Source: Aminipila luticellarii
GTDB taxonomy: Bacteria > Bacillota > Clostridia > Peptostreptococcales > Anaerovoracaceae
Direction: 5' to 3'
DNA length: 64,000 nucleotides
Assembly (NCBI RefSeq): GCF_004103735.1
Contig: NZ_CP035281.1
Coordinates: 62,001-126,000, forward strand
Shown here: piece after piece, positions 35,870 to 44,939 of the stretch
Layout: each line of letters starts with the position of its first letter
How positions within the stretch are numbered: the stretch's first letter is position 1
The notes under the pieces: generated by a model
Seen by the model: only the letters and a program-made list of their open reading frames with translations
Told to the model about the DNA's origin: nothing
The model's database searches: none
Made by a program: the position numbers and the translations under genes

Positions 35870-36250
35870 ATGGCGATTTATGAGTCCGGAGAAGATTATT
35901 TGGAGACAATTTTAGTGCTCCATCAAAGAAATGATATCGTGCGTTCCATCGATGTGGCAGCAGAACTTGGTTTTTCAAAACCCAGTGTCAGCAGAGCCAT
36001 GAGTATATTGAAAAAGGACGGCTATATTCACATGGATGAAAAGGGTCACATAACACTCACCGAAAAAGGTCTGAATACGGCAGAAAATATTTATGCAAGA
36101 CATAACAATATTTCCAAATTTTTCATAGAATTCCTGGGTGTCAGTGAAGAGAATGCCCTAAAAGACGCTTGCAGGATTGAGCATGATTTGACCAATGAGA
36201 CCTATGAAAAAATATGTGAGGCGTTAGCTCATAAAAAATTTAATATATGA
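35870..36250 (+). CDS. DtxR/MntR-family metal-dependent regulator
   Basis: A 126-residue predicted Fe(II)- or Mn(II)-responsive repressor. It has an N-terminal winged helix (SIDVAAELGFSKPSVSRAMSIL, about residues 25-46) and a dimerisation domain with the metal-ligand cluster CRIEHD near residue 103. That Cys-Glu-His spacing matches the DtxR ligands Cys102, Glu105 and His106. It lacks the C-terminal SH3-like domain of full-length DtxR. GGAGG precedes the ATG. The stop overlaps the open frame of alr (ATGA). Targets are not evident; no metal transporter is nearby. Confidence 0.88.
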   Translation: MAIYESGEDYLETILVLHQRNDIVRSIDVAAELGFSKPSVSRAMSILKKDGYIHMDEKGHITLTEKGLNTAENIYARHNNISKFFIEFLGVSEENALKDACRIEHDLTNETYEKICEALAHKKFNI

Positions 36251-36255
36251 AAACG

Positions 36256-36288
36256 GAGATTCTCGAGGCCGATCCCTTCGAGAATCTC
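36256..36288 (+). other. Perfect hairpin between the DtxR-like gene and alr
   Basis: An 11-bp perfect inverted repeat (36256-36266 with 36278-36288) has an 11-nt loop. No T-run follows, so it is not a standard intrinsic terminator. It lies 39 nt before the preferred alr start and could be an operator, an mRNA processing or stability element, or part of a weak terminator. Confidence 0.7.
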
Positions 36289-36327
36289 TCTGTATGGCGC
36301 ATGACCAAAAAAGAAAGGATTGAAAAA

Positions 36328-37464
36328 ATGTTAAAAGAAGCAATTAGACCAGTGTGGGCAGAAATTAATTTATCAAATTTAGACTATAATATTAAAAATA
36401 TTATAGCTAAAGCAGGAAAGAATAAGGAAATCATCGGAGTAATCAAAGCAGACGCATACGGACATGGATCCGTTCCGGTTGCCAAGGTTCTCATGGAAAA
36501 TGGTGTGAAGACCTTTGCAATTGCCACATTACAGGAAGCGATTACTCTTAGAGAGGCAGGAATCCAAGGAGAAATCATCATGTTGGGATTAACTCCCGAT
36601 ATGTATGCTGATACAATTGTTAAATATAACATTACACCCGTAGTATGCAGCTCTGAAAATGCAAAAGCTATTTCTGTGGCCGCTGAAGCAGAGGGAAAGA
36701 CTGTGAAAGGTCTTATTGCCGTAGATACCGGCATGGGAAGGATTGGATACCTTCCGGATGACGAGACTGCGGTAGAGGATATCAAGAAAATTGCATCACT
36801 TTCCAACTTTAAGATCAAGGGAATGTTCTCCCATATGGCTACAGCTGATGCTTTTGATAAAGCCTTCTCAAAGCTGCAGGAAGAACGATACATAGGCTTT
36901 TATGAAAAGCTGAAAAAAGCAGGAATTGACGTACCTTTCAGAACCCTTGCAAACAGCGCGTCCATTATGGAAATTCCGTCGGTTCATTATGACGCAGTCA
37001 GACCGGGAATCATTTTATACGGCTGCTATCCCTCGGATGAAGTGGATAAAAAGCAGCTTGATATTAAGCCGGTCATGTCCGTTAAAGCAAATATTGTCCA
37101 CTTAAAGAAGGTGGGAAAAGGCTTTTCTGTAGGATATGGAAGGAAATTCATATCAGAGAGGGAAAGCCTGATAGCGACTATAGCTTTAGGTTATGCAGAC
37201 GGCTATCCAAGACCTTATTCCGCTCATGCAAAAGTTCTTGTAAATGGTGTGGTAGCTCCAATCGCCGGAAATATCTGCATGGATCAGTGCATGATCGACG
37301 TGACGGATGTACCGGGCGTAAAGCTCGGAGATGAAGTGATCATCATGGGTACGGACGGAAAGAACACAATTCTAGCAGATGATATAGCAAATGCTACAGG
37401 GACGATTAACTATGAAATTGTATGTGCTTTTGGGCAGCGTCTGCCAAAAATTTATGTGAGATAG
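36328..37464 (+). CDS. alr: Alanine racemase
   Basis: PLP-dependent interconversion of L- and D-alanine for peptidoglycan. The 378-residue protein has WAEINLSNLDYN at the start, the PLP lysine in VIKADAYGHGSV near residue 40, RTLANSAS, VRPGIILYG, and the catalytic tyrosine region VGYGRKF followed by ALGYADGYPR. The open frame extends to 36247, overlapping the DtxR stop, but the extension spans a hairpin. The ATG at 36328 has AAAGGA at 8-nt spacing and fits the family. Confidence 0.95.
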   Translation: MLKEAIRPVWAEINLSNLDYNIKNIIAKAGKNKEIIGVIKADAYGHGSVPVAKVLMENGVKTFAIATLQEAITLREAGIQGEIIMLGLTPDMYADTIVKYNITPVVCSSENAKAISVAAEAEGKTVKGLIAVDTGMGRIGYLPDDETAVEDIKKIASLSNFKIKGMFSHMATADAFDKAFSKLQEERYIGFYEKLKKAGIDVPFRTLANSASIMEIPSVHYDAVRPGIILYGCYPSDEVDKKQLDIKPVMSVKANIVHLKKVGKGFSVGYGRKFISERESLIATIALGYADGYPRPYSAHAKVLVNGVVAPIAGNICMDQCMIDVTDVPGVKLGDEVIIMGTDGKNTILADDIANATGTINYEIVCAFGQRLPKIYVR

Positions 37465-37499
37465 AACAAAATAGGGGAGATAAAAGAGGTAAACAGCAG

Positions 37500-38939
37500 A
37501 TGGGTTTTGGATTATTTAAGAAAGATCGGACAGCAGATACGGTTTTCACCAATGGAAATATATATACTCAGAATAGGGAATTGCCTTGGGCAGAAGCTGT
37601 CGCCTGCCGGGACGGAAAGTTTATCTATGTGGGAAACAGTCAAGAGGTGGAACGGTACATTGGGCCGGATACATATACGGTGGATCTGTCAGGGAAATAT
37701 GTATTGCCGGGACTTATAAATACGCACAACCATGCGGCACTTCGAATTTTTGAGGGCATGTATATCCCTGTTTCTCAAACAGAAGATCTGGAAGGTGTGC
37801 TGGGCGTGATGTCGGACTATATCTTTGATAATCCGGAGCAGGAAGCTTATTTTGGATACGGATTTGAAGAGGATATTGTGAAAGAAATGACTCAGAAGGA
37901 GGCCAGCGAAAAGCTGGATGCAGTGAGCACGGAAAAGCCGATTTTGCTTCTGAACAGCGGGGAAGATGTGCTTTGGGTCAATAACTGCGCCTTGGAGCAG
38001 GCCAGAGCTGCCGCTCAGCAAGATGGGATTTTGAAGATGTCCGTATCCTATTTTATGCAGGCAGTGGCACCTTTTAACGAGGAAGACCTTCAAAACAGAG
38101 TGAAGGAACTGGCTTCTGAATATAGTTCAAAAGGCTTTACCAGTATTTTTAACGTGGGAGCACCTGAATTTATGAATAATGTCTATCAAGAGATCCTTCT
38201 GACCATGTATCAGCAGGAGACTATGAAACAGCGGTATTTTGGCAGCCTTGAGCTGGCCGGAAATAAGGTCGGCCGGTTACAGGAAGCCATGAAGAAGCTG
38301 ATACAGAAAAGAACCCATACGACAGAGCTGGATGACTTTATTCATTGCAATATTTTAAAACTGACCCTTGGTCAGGAGGACGTTTGTGAGGAGCCAATAG
38401 CAGAGAGGCTGCAAACTTTATTAATGGAAGCTTCTGAGCGGGGATTTGACGTGCATGTGGATGCACTGGATCATGAAGCATTTATAGCAAGTATGGAGTA
38501 TATTACAGCAATTCGAAATGCGGGATATCGAAAAAATAACTTTATAATAGCCTGTGACAAGGAATTTCGGAAAAAAAGCGAAGGTTTTAATCTGAATGAT
38601 ATGAGTATGGAAAATGTATTTTTTCAGCCCTCCACCAGATGGGAACCGGCAAATGAGTATGCGGCTGTTGAAGAAGCGAAAAGCATAGAAGAGGTCCTGG
38701 ACTGCTTTACAGTAGATGCAGCGGAATCTCTTGGAATAGAGAATAAGCTGGGCTCTATTGAAATTGGGAAGCTGGCAGACTTCGCGGTATTTGAAAAAAA
38801 TCCTTTTGGGCTTGTAAACCCAATGCTGTTTAAAAGGCTTTTAGCAGACATGACCGTGATAGCAGGACAGGTGGTATACGATGCGGAAGAGGAAAATATG
38901 CAGGAATGGTATAATCTGATGAGCGGCATACAGCTTTAA
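37500..38939 (+). CDS. Amidohydrolase family 3 (YtcJ-like) protein
   Basis: A 479-residue metal-dependent hydrolase-like protein of unknown substrate. It has the N-terminal beta-sandwich segment (TVFTNGNIYTQN), a THNHAALRIFEG motif near residue 77 corresponding to HxH, and the C-terminal LGSIEIGKLADFAVFEKNPF block typical of amidohydrolases. The usual later metal-ligand His and Asp motifs are less obvious: HVDALDHEAF near 325 may supply some, while the SDxP motif is not clear. Activity is therefore uncertain. The ATG at 37500 has GAGG 10 nt upstream. It is 35 nt after alr. Confidence 0.8.
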   Translation: MGFGLFKKDRTADTVFTNGNIYTQNRELPWAEAVACRDGKFIYVGNSQEVERYIGPDTYTVDLSGKYVLPGLINTHNHAALRIFEGMYIPVSQTEDLEGVLGVMSDYIFDNPEQEAYFGYGFEEDIVKEMTQKEASEKLDAVSTEKPILLLNSGEDVLWVNNCALEQARAAAQQDGILKMSVSYFMQAVAPFNEEDLQNRVKELASEYSSKGFTSIFNVGAPEFMNNVYQEILLTMYQQETMKQRYFGSLELAGNKVGRLQEAMKKLIQKRTHTTELDDFIHCNILKLTLGQEDVCEEPIAERLQTLLMEASERGFDVHVDALDHEAFIASMEYITAIRNAGYRKNNFIIACDKEFRKKSEGFNLNDMSMENVFFQPSTRWEPANEYAAVEEAKSIEEVLDCFTVDAAESLGIENKLGSIEIGKLADFAVFEKNPFGLVNPMLFKRLLADMTVIAGQVVYDAEEENMQEWYNLMSGIQL

Positions 38940-39009
38940 TGTTAAGAAATTTTTAAGGAAATAAATAAATTTCACATGGAATCTACACATAATCATCACA
39001 ATCTTTGTC

Positions 39010-39137
39010 TATAATAAAGGTCGTAGGGGATTATTGGGACCCTGAAATATGCATTTGAAAAAATGCAGGTTTCCTTCTTTTATTAGATACACACACACTA
39101 AAGAAAAACCTCCCGGTTAGCTGGGAGGTTTTTCTTT
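39010..39137 (+). other. Candidate small structured RNA in the 230-nt gap after the amidohydrolase gene
   Basis: The gap between 38940 and 39169 has no ORF. It contains an isolated TATAAT (39010-39015), a short GGTC/GACC pairing, a perfect 7-bp hairpin with a GAAA tetraloop (39050-39067) flanked by GAAA/TTTC pairing, and then a strong terminator ending at 39137. That would give a transcript of about 115 nt. The -35 region is weak, so this is only a candidate; the pieces could equally be the 3' UTR of the upstream gene. Confidence 0.3.
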
Positions 39138-39140
39138 TTT
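39100..39140. terminator. Bidirectional terminator between the amidohydrolase gene and brnQ
   Basis: A 15-bp stem (39100-39114 with 39123-39137) has an 8-nt loop and an A-tract before and T-tract after it. It suits both convergent transcripts. Confidence 0.85.
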
Positions 39141-39169
39141 TGAATAATATATTTATTTTCCTTAATATT

Positions 39170-40528
39170 CTATTCCTCTATATCCTTACTGTAATAGCTA
39201 CCATTCTGAATTGCTTTCTTGGATAGGAAGTTCACACAAGGCAGCAGCCCGATCAGACAACCGACGATAGCCGGAAGAATCCAGCCTAATCCTAAATCAA
39301 ATAAAGGAAGTCTTGACAGCAATCCGCTCAAGCCGCCCAGAGAAATCCCGGCGGTTCGGAGGCCGTCAAATACGCTGATAATAAAAGCAAACAACAGGGC
39401 AAGCGCATACGCTTCGGATTTGTTCTTGATCCATCGATTGAAAAAGGATAATACAATCAGTGCGATTGCAGGCGGATAAATCATGACCAACGCAGGAAGT
39501 GTTATGCGGATCATGGTGGTCAATCCCACATTAGATATGGCAAAACTGAAAATACAAACCACTGTTAAAATACTTTTATAGGAGTACTTCGGTAAAATCG
39601 TATGGAAATAATCCGCAAAGGAGGTTGCCAGACCAATGGAAGTAGTCAGGCAAGCCATTAAAACGGCGAGACCTAAAATGATATTACCGCCCCTTCCCAG
39701 CAGCTGAAAAACAACAGAGGACAGCAGCTGACTGCCATTTTCAAATAATGGAGCCATTGAAGTCTGAGCACCTATGAAGCCCAGAGCAAGGTATACAACA
39801 CCGAGGCCGACTCCGGCAAATACGCCGGCCAGTAGCGTATATTTCACAATGGATTTAGATTCTGTGATACCAAAATCCTTTACAGCGTTTATGACAACGA
39901 TGGCAAAGGCTAACGCAGCCAGGCCGTCCAGTGCCAGATAACCTTCGATCATTCCGCGGAAAAACGGAATGGTAGTATAGTCGCCGGTGGCAGTACCGAT
40001 TTCTCCCACAGGGTGAATCACACAAGCGATAAAAATGACGGCGATAGAAAGCAGCAGAATCGGTGTCAGTACTTTTCCTACAATATCCACTAATTTAGAA
40101 GGATTTATGCTGAGGATGTAGGTAACACCGAAGAAGATTGCCGTAAAGAAAACCGAAATCAGAAATGTCGGTGCGTTCGCTGGGATAAAGGGAACAGCGG
40201 CCATTTCAAAGGAAACCGTTCCGGTTCTTGGAAGTGCAAATAAAGGGCCTATCAATAGATAAATTAAAACACCCATAAATACAGAAAACTTTGGACCGAC
40301 CAATCCGACCAGGTCGTCCAGCTTGGTACCCACGGTAACAACTGCGGCGATGCCCAGTATAGACAGCCCCGCATCGGTGGCTACAAAACCCGCTACGCTT
40401 TGGAGAAAATTACCGCCGGACAGTTGTCCCAGCATAGGGGGAAAGATCATGTTGCCCGCTCCGAAGAACATGGCAAATAACATTAAGGATAACGAAAGAA
40501 GTTTAGTAAAGCTCAATTTTTGGTTCAT
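39170..40528 (-). CDS. brnQ: Branched-chain amino acid transport protein BrnQ
   Basis: LIVCS-family sodium- or proton-coupled importer of leucine, isoleucine and valine. The 452-residue, about 12-helix protein starts with the family signature (LFAMFFGAGNMIFPPMLG, residues 17-34) and has PRTGTVSFEM near residue 100. An AGAGGTAAAAA site precedes the ATG. It lies 41 nt downstream of a uracil/xanthine permease gene on the same strand and is probably co-transcribed with it. Confidence 0.94.
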   Translation of the reverse strand: MNQKLSFTKLLSLSLMLFAMFFGAGNMIFPPMLGQLSGGNFLQSVAGFVATDAGLSILGIAAVVTVGTKLDDLVGLVGPKFSVFMGVLIYLLIGPLFALPRTGTVSFEMAAVPFIPANAPTFLISVFFTAIFFGVTYILSINPSKLVDIVGKVLTPILLLSIAVIFIACVIHPVGEIGTATGDYTTIPFFRGMIEGYLALDGLAALAFAIVVINAVKDFGITESKSIVKYTLLAGVFAGVGLGVVYLALGFIGAQTSMAPLFENGSQLLSSVVFQLLGRGGNIILGLAVLMACLTTSIGLATSFADYFHTILPKYSYKSILTVVCIFSFAISNVGLTTMIRITLPALVMIYPPAIALIVLSFFNRWIKNKSEAYALALLFAFIISVFDGLRTAGISLGGLSGLLSRLPLFDLGLGWILPAIVGCLIGLLPCVNFLSKKAIQNGSYYSKDIEE

Positions 40529-40569
40529 TTTTTACCTCTTTATTTCTGTCTAACTATTTTAGTCTAAAT

Positions 40570-41904
40570 TTATAATACCTGATCGGGCTCCTCCCGATCG
40601 TTGGTGATGCCCATTCTGTCAAAGATATAGAACAGGAGGCTTAACAGCATACCGGCAACACAGGCCAGTACCATTCCCTTAAGCTCGATTCCTCCGAAAT
40701 GAACGGCAACTCCGGACAGACCGGTTACAAATACCACGGAAGTAAGGGTAAGGTTTCTGGATTTGCCGTAGTTTAATCTGGCATCTACCATGATTCGAAT
40801 GCCGGAGGCACCGATCATTCCATATAATAGAAAGGAGATGCCGCCAATAACAGGCCCCGGAATGGTGCTGATCAACTCCGAGAGCTTTCCGACGAAAGAG
40901 CATATGATGGAAAGAACAGCAGCTCCTCCAATGACCCGGACGCTGTACACCTTTGTGACGGCCATGACGCCAATATTTTCACCGTAAGTGGTGGTGGGTA
41001 CGGAGCCGATCAGACCGGACAGGGTGGTGGAGAAATAATCTGCAAATAAGCTTCTATGGAGTCCCGGATCTTTGATTAAATCTTTTCCGATGATTTCACT
41101 GGTAACAATCTGATGTCCAATATGTTCTGATGTGATAACGAGCAGAACAGGAAGGATCATGAGAATGGCCTCTGCACTGAACTTAGGCGTGGAAAAGTTC
41201 GGAATAGAGAAGAGCGGTGCCGCTATGACCTTTTCAAAGCTTACGATGCCCACGCAAATGGCAGAGATATAACCGGCAATAATAGCGATAAGAATGGGAA
41301 CCACAGCGAGAAATTTTTTAAAAAGCACATTCCCGAAAACAGCGGTGCCCAAGGTAATGGCAAATACAATAACATTTCTCGGATCAATAGGTGTCACGAC
41401 CTGTTGGTACGTATGCGTTCCTTTTATAAGCGTATAGGAAACGTTCTGAAAAAGACCGGCGGTATTCGCTGCTGTTCCTGCCAGTTCAAGTCCTATAAGA
41501 GCAACGACAGGACCCATAGCGGCCGGAGGCAGAACCACGTTGATCCAGTCTGCGCCAAATTTATATATGATAAGAGAAAGTAAGATTCCGAACAGCCCTA
41601 CGGCTACGAAACCGCCCAGAGCGTAGGAATAACCCAGATCCTGCCCATATTTCTCGATTAAAGTAATGACGGGCGCAATAAAAGCAAAGCTGGAGCCTAA
41701 GTAAGCCGGTGCTTTGCCTTTTGTAATGAGTATAAATAATAATGTACCGATACCGTTCATTAAGAGAACGACCGCCGGGTTTATTCCAAACAGGAAGGGA
41801 ACTAAAACCGAGGCACCGAACATGGCAAACATGTGCTGCAAACTGAGCGGTGCCATTAAGGAAAACGGAACCTTATCCTCCACTTGAATAATTTTTCTTT
41901 CCAT
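40570..41904 (-). CDS. uraA: Uracil/xanthine permease (NCS2 family)
   Basis: A 444-residue polytopic nucleobase:cation symporter of the NCS2/UraA family, with LSLQHMFAMFG at the N-terminus, GSSFAFIAP near residue 70, the substrate-site region ITSEHIGHQ near 258 and GSVPTTTYGENIGVMAVT near 300. The SEHIGH and GENIG motifs fit uracil transporters better than xanthine ones, so uracil is the likely substrate (inference). AGGAGG precedes the ATG. It is the first gene of a two-gene unit with brnQ. Confidence 0.9.
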   Translation of the reverse strand: MERKIIQVEDKVPFSLMAPLSLQHMFAMFGASVLVPFLFGINPAVVLLMNGIGTLLFILITKGKAPAYLGSSFAFIAPVITLIEKYGQDLGYSYALGGFVAVGLFGILLSLIIYKFGADWINVVLPPAAMGPVVALIGLELAGTAANTAGLFQNVSYTLIKGTHTYQQVVTPIDPRNVIVFAITLGTAVFGNVLFKKFLAVVPILIAIIAGYISAICVGIVSFEKVIAAPLFSIPNFSTPKFSAEAILMILPVLLVITSEHIGHQIVTSEIIGKDLIKDPGLHRSLFADYFSTTLSGLIGSVPTTTYGENIGVMAVTKVYSVRVIGGAAVLSIICSFVGKLSELISTIPGPVIGGISFLLYGMIGASGIRIMVDARLNYGKSRNLTLTSVVFVTGLSGVAVHFGGIELKGMVLACVAGMLLSLLFYIFDRMGITNDREEPDQVL

Positions 41905-41936
41905 AAAAAAAGCCTCCTTTCATTAGACCAAAAGAG

Positions 41937-41965
41937 ATTATAGCATTTTCTAATGAGAGGGGCAA
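41937..41965 (-). promoter_or_regulatory. Promoter of the uraA-brnQ unit
   Basis: Minus-strand TTGCCC (41965-41960), 17-nt spacer, TATAAT (41942-41937), only 32 nt before the ATG. The leader is too short for a riboswitch or PyrR attenuator. Confidence 0.65.
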
Positions 41966-41970
41966 GAGAA

Positions 41971-42039
41971 ATTTGTAATATTTTGTAATGCATTTTGTGG
42001 AAATTAATAAGTTTTTATAGCAATTTGTAGTATTTTGTA
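41971..42039. repeat. Two near-identical 17-bp direct repeats in the uraA-HD gene gap
   Basis: The 17-bp unit at 41971-41987 recurs at 42023-42039 with one mismatch; both contain TTTGTA and ATTTTGTA. They lie just upstream of the uraA promoter in an AT-rich 320-nt gap that holds no gene, and could be a regulator site or chance AT-rich similarity. Confidence 0.5.
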
Positions 42040-42226
42040 CAATTCCTGTCCCTGCATTTATATTTTTTCCGATTTCCAGGGAATCATGTATTTTAATAAA
42101 GTTTCGGATATTTTAACATTTATAGCTTGAAATTAAACGGAAAAGAAGAGATAATATATATTAATGAAATCAACTAAAAAATATTAGAATTTTTGTTGGA
42201 AATCACAATAATAGGAGGCGGGTTTT

Positions 42227-42799
42227 TTGAAAACAATAAATAAAGAAGATGCGTTGGAACTGCTAAAGGAATATAATAAGGAAGAATTTCATATCACTCA
42301 TGGATTGACTGTGGGCGGCTGCATGCGGTATTTCGCCGAAAAACTGGGATATGGTGAGGATGCTGATTTTTGGGAAGTGGCAGGCTTGCTCCACGATATA
42401 GACTTTGAAATGTACCCGGAGGAGCACTGTGTGAAGGCTCAGGAAATTTTGAAGGAAAAGGGTCTGGACGAGGATTTGATACATGCGGTTGCCAGTCACG
42501 GATACGGTCTTTGCTGTGATGTAAAGCCAGAGCATGAAATGGAAAAGGTCTTGTTTGCTGTAGATGAACTGACGGGATTGATCGGTGCCGGCGTTATCCT
42601 AAGACCTTCCAAAAGTGTTCAGGATATGGAACCTAAATCAGTTAAAAAGAAATTTAAAGATAAAAGATTTGCGGCGGGATGTTCCCGTGACGTAATCGAA
42701 CAGGGAGCCGGTATGCTGGGCTGGGAACTGGATCAGCTGATTTCGGAAACCCTTGAAGCGATGAAAGCCTGTGAAGCTTCGGTGAAGGAAACCGTATAA
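42227..42799 (+). CDS. HD-domain protein (predicted hydrolase)
   Basis: A 190-residue protein with the HD metal-binding pattern: HGLTVGGCMRYFAEK near residue 21, LLHDIDFEMYPEEH near 53 and a later VDELTGL. It resembles small HDIG-type phosphohydrolases; the substrate is unknown. The start is TTG at 42227, supported by GGAGG at 8-nt spacing and by lack of a suitable upstream ATG. It is monocistronic with its own terminator. Confidence 0.85.
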   Translation: MKTINKEDALELLKEYNKEEFHITHGLTVGGCMRYFAEKLGYGEDADFWEVAGLLHDIDFEMYPEEHCVKAQEILKEKGLDEDLIHAVASHGYGLCCDVKPEHEMEKVLFAVDELTGLIGAGVILRPSKSVQDMEPKSVKKKFKDKRFAAGCSRDVIEQGAGMLGWELDQLISETLEAMKACEASVKETV

Positions 42800-42846
42800 G
42801 AACCGATTTAAAGGCCTGCTGAAGGATACAGGTTTAAGGAAAGAAA

Positions 42847-42885
42847 ACGAGGGTATTATATGAGAAGTATCCTTGTTTTTTTGAT
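42847..42885 (+). terminator. Terminator of the HD-domain gene
   Basis: A 12-bp stem with several G-T pairs (42847-42858 with 42867-42878), an 8-nt loop and a long T-run. Confidence 0.75.
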
Positions 42886-42984
42886 GTTTTTTTGTTTAGC
42901 TCCTATACAATATATAGGTAAGGGGTATAATATAATTACTAGATGATGTTAAATATGATTTAAAATAAATAGGAGGGAATTATT

Positions 42985-43275
42985 ATGAGCATTAAGATCA
43001 CCGGAAACGTAGATGAAAAAGAAGCACAGGTATATGTGGAGTATTTACAGAACAAATATAACAGGAAGCTGGAAAGCTTAGATGTAAAAGCAGACGGAGA
43101 ATTTGTGGATTTAAACTACGAATTTGAACATGTGAACTTTGATCGAATCCGAAGGATTACGGGTTATTTGGTAGGGACCATGGATCATTGGAATAACGCC
43201 AAAGCTGCAGAAGAACGAGACAGAGTCAAACACGGCCTTGACGGATGTGAATGCTGCGGGATGGAACACATTTAA
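42985..43275 (+). CDS. Small protein related to the C-terminal region of anaerobic ribonucleotide reductase (NrdD)
   Basis: A 96-residue protein. The segment RIRRITGYLVGTMDHWNNAKAAEERDRVKH (residues 58-87) resembles the end of class III ribonucleotide reductase NrdD, where the activatable glycyl-radical loop lies, and a CECCGM cysteine motif follows. It is far too short to be a reductase and no nrdD or nrdG is adjacent. A stand-alone regulatory or accessory role is possible but unproven. AGGAGG precedes the ATG. It lies upstream of purB with a promoter-like sequence between. Confidence 0.7.
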   Translation: MSIKITGNVDEKEAQVYVEYLQNKYNRKLESLDVKADGEFVDLNYEFEHVNFDRIRRITGYLVGTMDHWNNAKAAEERDRVKHGLDGCECCGMEHI

Positions 43276-43296
43276 ATTTTTGGAAAGGGAATCCCC

Positions 43297-43325
43297 TTGT
43301 AATTGAAAAGAGATGATGGTAAAAT
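43297..43325 (+). promoter_or_regulatory. Possible promoter of purB
   Basis: TTGTAA (43297-43302), 17-nt spacer, TAAAAT (43320-43325), 57 nt before the ATG. Confidence 0.5.
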
Positions 43326-43381
43326 ATATGGGTTCAAAAAGGAATTTATATGATCATGGCGTAAAGAAAGGATTATGATAT

Positions 43382-44812
43382 ATGAAAACAAACTATACGA
43401 GCCCTTTATCGCAGCGTTATCCAAGCAAGGAAATGAAATATATCTTTTCACCGGAGATGAAGTTCCGCACATGGCGCCGTCTTTGGATTGCTCTTGCCGA
43501 AACAGAAAAAGAGCTGGGCCTTCCGATTACGCAGGAACAGATTGATGAACTAAAAGAACACGCCCTTGATATAAACTATGACGTAGCAGAAGAAAGAGAG
43601 GCCGTTGTAAGGCACGATGTTATGGCACACGTTTATGCTTATGGCAGGCAATGCCCTAAAGCAAAAGGTATTATACATCTTGGAGCCACATCCTGTTATG
43701 TAGGTGATAACACAGACTTGATCCTTATGACAGAAGGGCTGAAACTTATAAAAAAGAAATTGATCAATGTGATTGCTGAACTGGCAAAGTTCGCAGATCA
43801 GTATAAGGACATGCCGACGCTGGGATTTACCCATTTTCAGGCCGCGCAGCCGACAACTGTGGGAAAACGTGCGACGCTTTGGACGCAGGATCTGTTATTG
43901 GATCTGGAGGATCTGGAGCATGTGATAGAGTCCATGAAGCTGCTCGGTTCAAAGGGAACCACCGGAACGCAGGCAAGCTTCTTGGAACTGTTTGACGGAG
44001 ATCACGAAAAGGTTAAGAAAATAGATGGCATGATAGCAGAAAAAATGGGCTTTAAATCCTGCTATCCTGTTTCAGGGCAGACTTATAGCCGCAAGGTGGA
44101 CAGCCGGGTGCTGAACGTGCTCAGCGGCATAGCGCAGAGCGCACATAAGTTTTCCAATGATATAAGATTATTACAGCATTTGAAGGAAGTGGAAGAACCG
44201 TTTGAAAAAAGTCAGATCGGTTCCTCTGCTATGGCATATAAAAGAAATCCCATGAGGAGTGAAAGAATCGCTTCCTTGGCGAACTATGTAATTGCAGATG
44301 CAAACAATCCTGCCATTACAGCGGCCACCCAGTGGTTTGAAAGAACACTGGATGATTCCGCCAATAAGAGAATAAGTATACCCGAAAGCTTTTTAGCGGT
44401 AGACGGAATACTGGAGCTTTACCTAAACATTACGGACGGACTTGTGGTGTATCCGAAGGTCATTCATGCCAGACTGATGCAGGAATTACCGTTTATGGCT
44501 ACCGAAAATATTTTGATGGACGCGGTTAAGGCCGGCGGAGACAGGCAAGAGCTTCACGAAAGAATTCGGGAACATTCCATGGAGGCCGGAAAAATGGTTA
44601 AGGTGGAAGGCAAAGAAAACGACTTATTAGAACGAATAGCGAAAGACCCTGCATTTAATATGACGATAGAGCAGCTGCAGAGCATTATGGATCCTGCAAA
44701 TTTTGTAGGAAGAGCCGTTCAGCAGACGAGCGAATTTATTGAAGAAATAGTTCAGCCTATTTTGGATAAAAATAAGAATGTATTAGGCATTACAGGGGAA
44801 GTAACTGTTTAA
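43382..44812 (+). CDS. purB: Adenylosuccinate lyase
   Basis: Cleaves SAICAR and adenylosuccinate in purine synthesis. The 476-residue fumarase-superfamily protein has the [14 protein letters not shown] block near residue 95, [18 protein letters not shown] near 145 and the mobile signature loop [15 protein letters not shown] near 280. AAAGGA precedes the ATG at somewhat long spacing. It is followed by a terminator-like hairpin and then purA, so the two AMP-branch enzymes are adjacent but perhaps not fully co-transcribed. Confidence 0.96.
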   Translation: MKTNYTSPLSQRYPSKEMKYIFSPEMKFRTWRRLWIALAETEKELGLPITQEQIDELKEHALDINYDVAEEREAVVRHDVMAHVYAYGRQCPKAKGIIHLGATSCYVGDNTDLILMTEGLKLIKKKLINVIAELAKFADQYKDMPTLGFTHFQAAQPTTVGKRATLWTQDLLLDLEDLEHVIESMKLLGSKGTTGTQASFLELFDGDHEKVKKIDGMIAEKMGFKSCYPVSGQTYSRKVDSRVLNVLSGIAQSAHKFSNDIRLLQHLKEVEEPFEKSQIGSSAMAYKRNPMRSERIASLANYVIADANNPAITAATQWFERTLDDSANKRISIPESFLAVDGILELYLNITDGLVVYPKVIHARLMQELPFMATENILMDAVKAGGDRQELHERIREHSMEAGKMVKVEGKENDLLERIAKDPAFNMTIEQLQSIMDPANFVGRAVQQTSEFIEEIVQPILDKNKNVLGITGEVTV

Positions 44813-44847
44813 TGTTCAGGTATTGAATTGCTGATGACATGCCAGAG

Positions 44848-44896
44848 GTCGGTTTAATCTGGTGAAAATATTTTTCCCGATTAAATCGGCTTTTTT
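44848..44896 (+). terminator. Terminator-like hairpin between purB and purA
   Basis: A 12-bp stem (44848-44859 with 44879-44890), a 19-nt loop and six T residues, 44 nt before the purA start. It may simply end purB or act as an attenuator for purA. Confidence 0.7.
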
Positions 44897-44939
44897 AATG
44901 AATATACTTGATGATAAAAGAAAGAAGAAGGTGTTTTTT

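Noticed and set aside
41905-42226. Purine riboswitch or PyrR attenuator before uraA
   Set aside because: The predicted promoter is only 32 nt before the ATG, leaving no room for either.
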